A stretch of 64,000 nucleotides of DNA from Panax quinquefolius (taxonomy: Eukaryota > Streptophyta > Magnoliopsida > Apiales > Araliaceae), in assembly GCA_020205615.1 (NCBI GenBank), contig CM035151.1:46243409-46307408 (forward strand). The letters run 5' to 3'. The position numbers and the translations under genes were made by a program. Below the pieces are notes generated by a model. It had not been told where the DNA came from and did no database searches. It was given only the letters and a program-made list of their open reading frames with translations. Of this stretch, positions 58,901 to 64,000 are shown piece by piece. Every line of letters begins with the position of its first letter. Within the stretch, counting starts at the first letter, position 1.

Positions 58901-60680
58901 ATATTACCCTCACTTATATAGTTAAATAAAAATCTAATTAAAGATTTGCTAGTGAGAATAAGGATCCCATTTCAAATGTATATAGCCTTGTGGTGACACA
59001 ACAAACTATATATAAATAAATAGGTGAACAACTTTTGTCAATTACATCAACTATATGCAACTCCTTGTATTTTGCCTCTTAGATTATTTTGATCAGTGGT
59101 GGCACATCCAAGAATCAAAATTATCCAGTTAAGTCCACCTAGCACTCCATATATTCAAAAAGAAAAATATCATCCTTGTGGTGACACAACAAAACAATAT
59201 TGTTCAATTTTCTTTATAAGCATCAAATGTGATAAATTAACATCTTAAATACTTAATACTTGCCTTGTGGTGACACAACAAACTCATATTAAATATTTAA
59301 TACTCTATTAATTTTATCATGCTTGAAAGGCGACGTTCGATATTCCAAATATCTTTGAGCGCTTAGGACTTAATATAAAAATTGAGGGTTTGTTATTAAT
59401 TTGTCTCATCTTGTTTAGCGCGCATGCATATATATATATATAAAATACGGCGTCGTATTAATTAACATGCGAAGCATGTTTATATAATATATATATATAT
59501 ATAGTATAAGCATGCACATATAGAATACTATATTCTACTCAAATTGATTATGGACTTTTATTCTAGTTTGGTTCACTAGAGCCACCAAGTGAACCAAAAA
59601 GGTCAAACCCTAGGGTGCAAGAAATAATATTTAAATATAACTATTACATTTAAACTTGGGCTCCATTACAAATGGGTCTTCAAACGCTCCTTGCTCCTTG
59701 ATCTCCAATTTTTCAAAATTAATTCTAACTATTCCTATTACAAAACTATTTAAAATAAATAGAAACCTTGATCGTGATCGAGGGAAGTACATAGGAGAGA
59801 GATAGAATTTACATTAAGAAAAATTAGAGAAGGCAGTCTGTGAGACCCCATTTAATAAAACCCATACATTCATGCATCCAACTAAAATAAAATTCAATCA
59901 CATTGGTCGATAGTCCATAATCAATCCCATTTATTATCATACACATCATCATATGCATCGATAAATAACATTCATCTTATGAATAATAAACATTTAATAT
60001 ATATATTGATATCATTTAATGGGCAAATTTAGTTAGTATAAAATCTAATTTTGAATCAAAATAAACTCCTTTATTTTAATCAAATTTAAATCAAAATAAA
60101 ACTATTTTATTTTAATTTATCTAATTTTGAATAAAATAAACTATTTTATTTTAATCAAAAAAATTTTAATCAAAATAAACTCCTTTATTTTAATTAATTA
60201 TGGAATCCAATTCCATATATATATAAAAAAAATCTTTAATTAAAATAAACTTTTTATTTTAATTAATTATGAATCGATTCCATGTAAAAAAAAAAAATTT
60301 ATTAAAAAAGGAAACACGGATTATCTTTCCTATTCACAAATAAACTCCTTTTATTTTGAATAATATGAAATCTTATTTCATATCTAAATAAACTCCTTTA
60401 TTTAAGGAAATATGGATTTCTTTCCTATTCACAAATAAACTCTTTTATTTTGAATAATATGAAATCTTATTTCATATCTAAATAAACTCCTTTATTTAAG
60501 GAAAGATGGATTTACTTCCTATTCATAAATAAACTCCTTTATTTTTAGAAAAATGAAATCCAATTTCAACTCCAATTAGTTATCAAATGGAATCCAAAAA
60601 TTAAACTAATTAATTATTTAATATTAAATTCTAATTTTAAAATTAAAATAAATATTATTTTAATTATAAAATTATTAAAA

Positions 60681-60731
<51 letters not shown>

Positions 60732-60758
60732 ATAAAATAATATATAATATATATATAT

Positions 60759-60793
<35 letters not shown>

Positions 60794-60984
60794 TTTTAAT
60801 ATAATATATATATATTATACCGTTGCATTCCTTTTAAACTAAAAAACTCTCAAATATTTTCAAAAAAAAAAAAAATTATGTGGGTGCTTATCCTCTTTGC
60901 ATCCACTATTACAATATACACCCCACTTTCTATGTGGGGTTTTTAAATAACGCTCATATTTGCGATGCATGATGATTTTGCCGG

Positions 60985-61022
<38 letters not shown>

Positions 61023-61125
61023 ATTTTTTATAATTTTATCTGATAAATTATGCCCAATTAAATTGTTCTAAACACATATCAATATAATATCAAATTAAAA
61101 CAATTAATAATTTGCATAAAGGTTT
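58901..61125 (-). other. Element M leader: AT-rich repeats and microsatellites
   Basis: Non-coding. It holds three copies of CCTTGTGGTGACACAACAAA at 58986, 59174 and 59263. A ~104-bp tandem repeat (TATTCACAAATAAACTCC) lies at about 60320-60545. Runs of TTTAATCAAAATAAACT occur at 60050-60260. Long (AT)n tracts lie at about 60685-60820, and a T-run at 60987-61018. Confidence 0.75.
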
Positions 61126-61140
61126 GGCTCTGATGCCATT
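61126..61140 (-). promoter_or_regulatory. Primer-binding site of element M
   Basis: Minus strand AATGGCATCAGAGCC starts directly at the LTR boundary. It is the initiator-Met type with C for T at one position. Confidence 0.8.
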
Positions 61141-63016
61141 TGTTAGGTTTGTAATATTCATAATGCTGATCAAATTGCAAAAAATAAAGCGAAGCGAGTA
61201 AAATTAGAGTTTAAAAATTTACAAACCATAAACCCGATCATCCTTTATGCATAATTATTAATTAAACGAAAAAGATAAAGAATAAAATCATACCAAGAAG
61301 ATCGAGCTTCCTCGTGCACAAGTTCACCTCCAAATCCTTTCGCGTTCAACTTGAATCCACGGGGTTTGGTTCCTTCCTTTGATCAACGTTAGCCACCCAA
61401 GTGTTTGGCCTCTGGGGTGATCCACCAGGAAAAATAGAGAATTCAAGAAGATGGTGTATTTGGCTCAAACCCTAGTTTTCTATCTCTATGTAGAAAGGGT
61501 ACTCTCCAACAAATTGGAATTATATGTCAGTATGTTGAAAAAAGTCAACAACCCACTCACCCATAATAAGACTCCTCTTATTTATAGATGTGGGCAACCC
61601 ACCTTAACAATTAAGGAATTGGGATTTATTTAATTAATTAAATTCTTTTAATTAATTAAGCTCCCTAATCTTATTAGGGATAATTAATTAAACTCCTTTA
61701 ACTAATTTTCCTCCTAATCCTATTAGGAATAAATGAGAGTACTTATATTAAATTAATTCCTAAACTCTTTTAGAAATTAAAATAATAATAATTGTAATAA
61801 TATTAATAAGACTCCTCTTATTAATTTATATTTAATATTTCTAAAATATTAAATAATAAATATTAAGCTATTTAATTTATTCTATCACCATAGATTAAAT
61901 TAAATATACATAACATATTATTACGATTATGCCATTAACTTCTTAAATAATTATTCTTCCTTTTATGGTGTGACCCTTTAGGTTCTCCATATTAAACCTT
62001 GTGAATAAATCAATTAGAACAATTCTAATCTTATTTAAATAAATAAATTAAACAATTAATTTATTTAAATAAATAATATTTATTCTACAATAGGGATAAG
62101 CCTCCCTAGCGATCAACGACTTTCCGGATAATATAGATTTCAACATTAATCATAAAAGAACCTTTGAGTAAATAGTTCTTAAATACAATTCAATCCTTCC
62201 ACCATACTGATGTCCCAATTAAATATAAGACATGGAATTCTTTGTCAAGTCTTATTTTATTTAATTATATGTATTTCGATCCTTAAATGCACAACTCCAA
62301 ATAATGCAAATTAGAAACTCCTTTCTAATTTCATTACTCGCTTAACCAAGGACTCTTTGGGTTGTCATTTATCGAATCACATAGGACATTTCTCTTTTTT
62401 ATTAGAAGTGGTAGATTCTTTATTGATCATACATTATCTCCATATATAACTTATTATACCCAAGCATACCCTTTGATATACCCTAAGGGTCTTAAGGAAT
62501 AAGTCAAAGTATAACTCATCATACACAAGATACTATGATGATCTCAAGTCCAAGGATTACTTGTCTTACTATCACTACTGAGAATTCCTATTGACGAGCA
62601 AATAAAACTCCATTAGGTATTCCTTAGCGAGCCACGTTCGATGAACTTATTCTCTAATAAGCACCTACATACTTGCTTTAGTGTCTCCACACAAATGATC
62701 ATGAGATCAATCATCCTCATCCATGAGCAAGCAGCGTATGTACCAATCTATCCGGATTCACTAATCCCCAATTTAGTAATCCAATGATTGGGAACTATTT
62801 TAGTTTTAAGCTTTCTAAAATTTAGATCTCATTAGAATGATCATCATCATTATTCTAAAAGCATTGCTTAAAACTATGGGTTTATCACATATTATAAAAC
62901 AACATCATGTAGATAATTAAAAGCCTTTAATAAATTAATACTTTTTATTAATAAATGAATAAGATTGTTACAAAGTATATGCTTTATCATCAAACATGAT
63001 TGATTGGCTACTTTCA
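61141..63016 (-). repeat. Element M 5' LTR
   Basis: 1876 bp, TG...CA, TATA box on the minus strand at about 61577-61586. Lacks an 11-bp GTGTGCATA-containing segment present at the inner end of the left copy. Confidence 0.9.
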
Positions 63017-64000
63017 GTGCCTGTAGTTCGTCAAGGATTATTCACTTCTTCAAGAGGAGAAAAGAAAGTTCAAAAAAAGAGCTAGAAACAACTCTTCTAA
63101 GTACTAACTTTCTCTCAAGCTTGAGGGCGAGAATGAGATCTTAAAAAAGAGACTAATGAGCTCAATGCACAAAGAGAGTCCAATCTAACCTCTAAAGTTG
63201 AGGAACTAGAAAAGACTATCTCTATATGGAACAAATCCTCATCATCCATGGACTCCTGCTCTCTGCAGTCGAGAAGTACATTTGACGAATAGAAGCTTAG
63301 GCTTTGGGGAATCCACCTCGAGCCATGTGTGTGGAAAAAGATAAAGGAAACCAAAGACTAGTAATGCTTCGAGTTTTAGTAGAGACATTACATTTGTGAA
63401 ATCTCACGAAGGAAGAACCAAATTTCAACCATATTCTCATCGTTTCCATCCATACTCAAAGGAGTAAAGGATCTCATGCTGGCCTGGGCTTCAGAAAAGA
63501 GAAGAGTAACCCATCCTCTACTCACCAACCTCCAAGGATCGTAGAGTCAAATAAAACCAACTCTACGAACCAACTGGGAAGGTACAGTAGAGGTAAGATA
63601 CACTCCTCACATTTCATGAGACCCAAGGACATGTGGAAGAAAGAAAATCAGTTTAACAGAAGGATGACTAAAGAACCACAAAAGTCCAAATGGAGGATGA
63701 ACTCTCACACACACATAGGCATACATCATACTAAGTATTTTGTGTGCAATAGAGTTGGTCACAAGGCTGCAAAGTGCTATTCTAATTCCATGCATGTGAG
63801 ACCCAAGATTAAACAGATTTGGGTCCCCAAGGGTACTAACAAAATAGGACCCATGCAAATATAGGTACTAAAATGAAGGTTTGATGTTACCACATGAAAA
63901 GAGCTCCACGATCACAACCTGGTATCTGGACAGTGGATGCTCAAGGCACATGACTGGGAATAAAGTCCTTCTGTCCAACTATATAGAGAAGGAGGGCCCC
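63017..64000 (+). pseudogene. Element G gag C-terminus and start of protease
   Basis: Resumes the Sirevirus-like gag. A charged coiled-coil stretch (KVEELEKTISIWNKSSSSMDS, then GFGESTSSHVCGKR) spans about 63190-63330. The second zinc knuckle is at about 63735-63775 (YFVCNRVGHKAAKC), where the first Cys of CX2CX4HX4C reads Tyr. The conserved KQIWVPKGTN follows. The protease motif TTWYLDSGCSRHMTGNK is at about 63919-63965 with the DSG triad intact. Frame changes and stops are present. Pol continues beyond the window. Confidence 0.88.

Larger units (their letters stand above)
53818..63016 (-). mobile_element. Element M: complete-length Ty1/copia element with decayed coding region
   Basis: LTRs 53818-55708 (1891 bp) and 61141-63016 (1876 bp). 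On the minus strand they begin TGAAAGTAG and end CCTAACA. The primer site AATGGCATCAGAGCC lies at 61126-61140 on the minus strand, and the purine tract AAGTGGGAGAT at about 55709-55719. This fixes minus orientation. Flanking pentamers GTTCA and GTGCC do not match fully, so the duplication is unproven. The interior is 5432 bp: a leader of about 2.2 kb, then gag-pol remnants. It interrupts gag of element G. Confidence 0.88.

Noticed and set aside
1676..61140. tRNA-like matches near LTR boundaries
   Set aside because: These are 12-15 base primer-binding sites (1676, 23131, 32821, 44415, 61126), not tRNA genes.

Overview
The window is repeat-rich nuclear DNA from a flowering plant. The evidence is Ty3/gypsy chromoviruses with plant-type initiator-Met primer sites, an Athila element with its envelope-position ORF, Ty1/copia elements including Sirevirus-type gags, a CACTA terminus and telobox (AAACCCTAA) arrays. 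I found no host protein-coding gene, tRNA or rRNA gene. Everything I can identify is a transposable element, and every coding region is broken. I cannot name the species.

The layout is a deep nest of insertions. Letters A-N are my labels. Positions 1-37947 lie inside the left LTR of element I (37948-46802, minus strand). Element H, an LTR fragment ending at 37947, sits in that LTR. Copia element F (minus, 32098-35926) sits in H. Chromovirus B (plus, 4207-5474 and 28463-32097) sits in the leader of F. Two elements interrupt B. Chromovirus A (minus, 1-4206) lies in its RT/RNase H junction. A ~23 kb Athila element C (plus, 5475-28462) lies in its integrase, with a perfect ATATC target-site duplication. 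Inside C lies chromovirus E (minus, 14003 to about 25700), and inside E's 3' LTR lies solo LTR D (14232-17995, duplication CCATC). Element I itself carries solo LTR J (38805-43446) in its short non-coding interior. It ends at a CACTA terminus at 46803, which is cut short by an LTR fragment N (about 46902-48796).

The right side is one Sirevirus-like copia element G (plus, 48797-64000, running off the window). Its gag is split by solo copia LTR K (49549-51091), solo chromovirus LTR L (51123-53629, duplication ATGAA) and a complete copia element M (minus, 53818-63016). G resumes at 63017 and reaches the aspartic protease motif near the end.

A, B, E, L and N share one LTR family of about 2.5-2.8 kb (TGTAAGACCCC...GGGGGCGTCACA). 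They form two subtypes that differ in the upstream part of the LTR: A/E/L and B/N. D, H, I and J have other LTRs with the same terminal style and a shared GCTCACNCTTG motif. Damage is typical of silenced elements. Many premature stops are Gln or Trp codons changed by C-to-T or G-to-A. Several proteases have lost the glycine of the DTG motif at an ACCGG site. The most interesting signals are the telobox cluster in J, the recurrent protease change, element M with near-identical LTRs around a decayed interior, and the internal tandem arrays found in almost every LTR.
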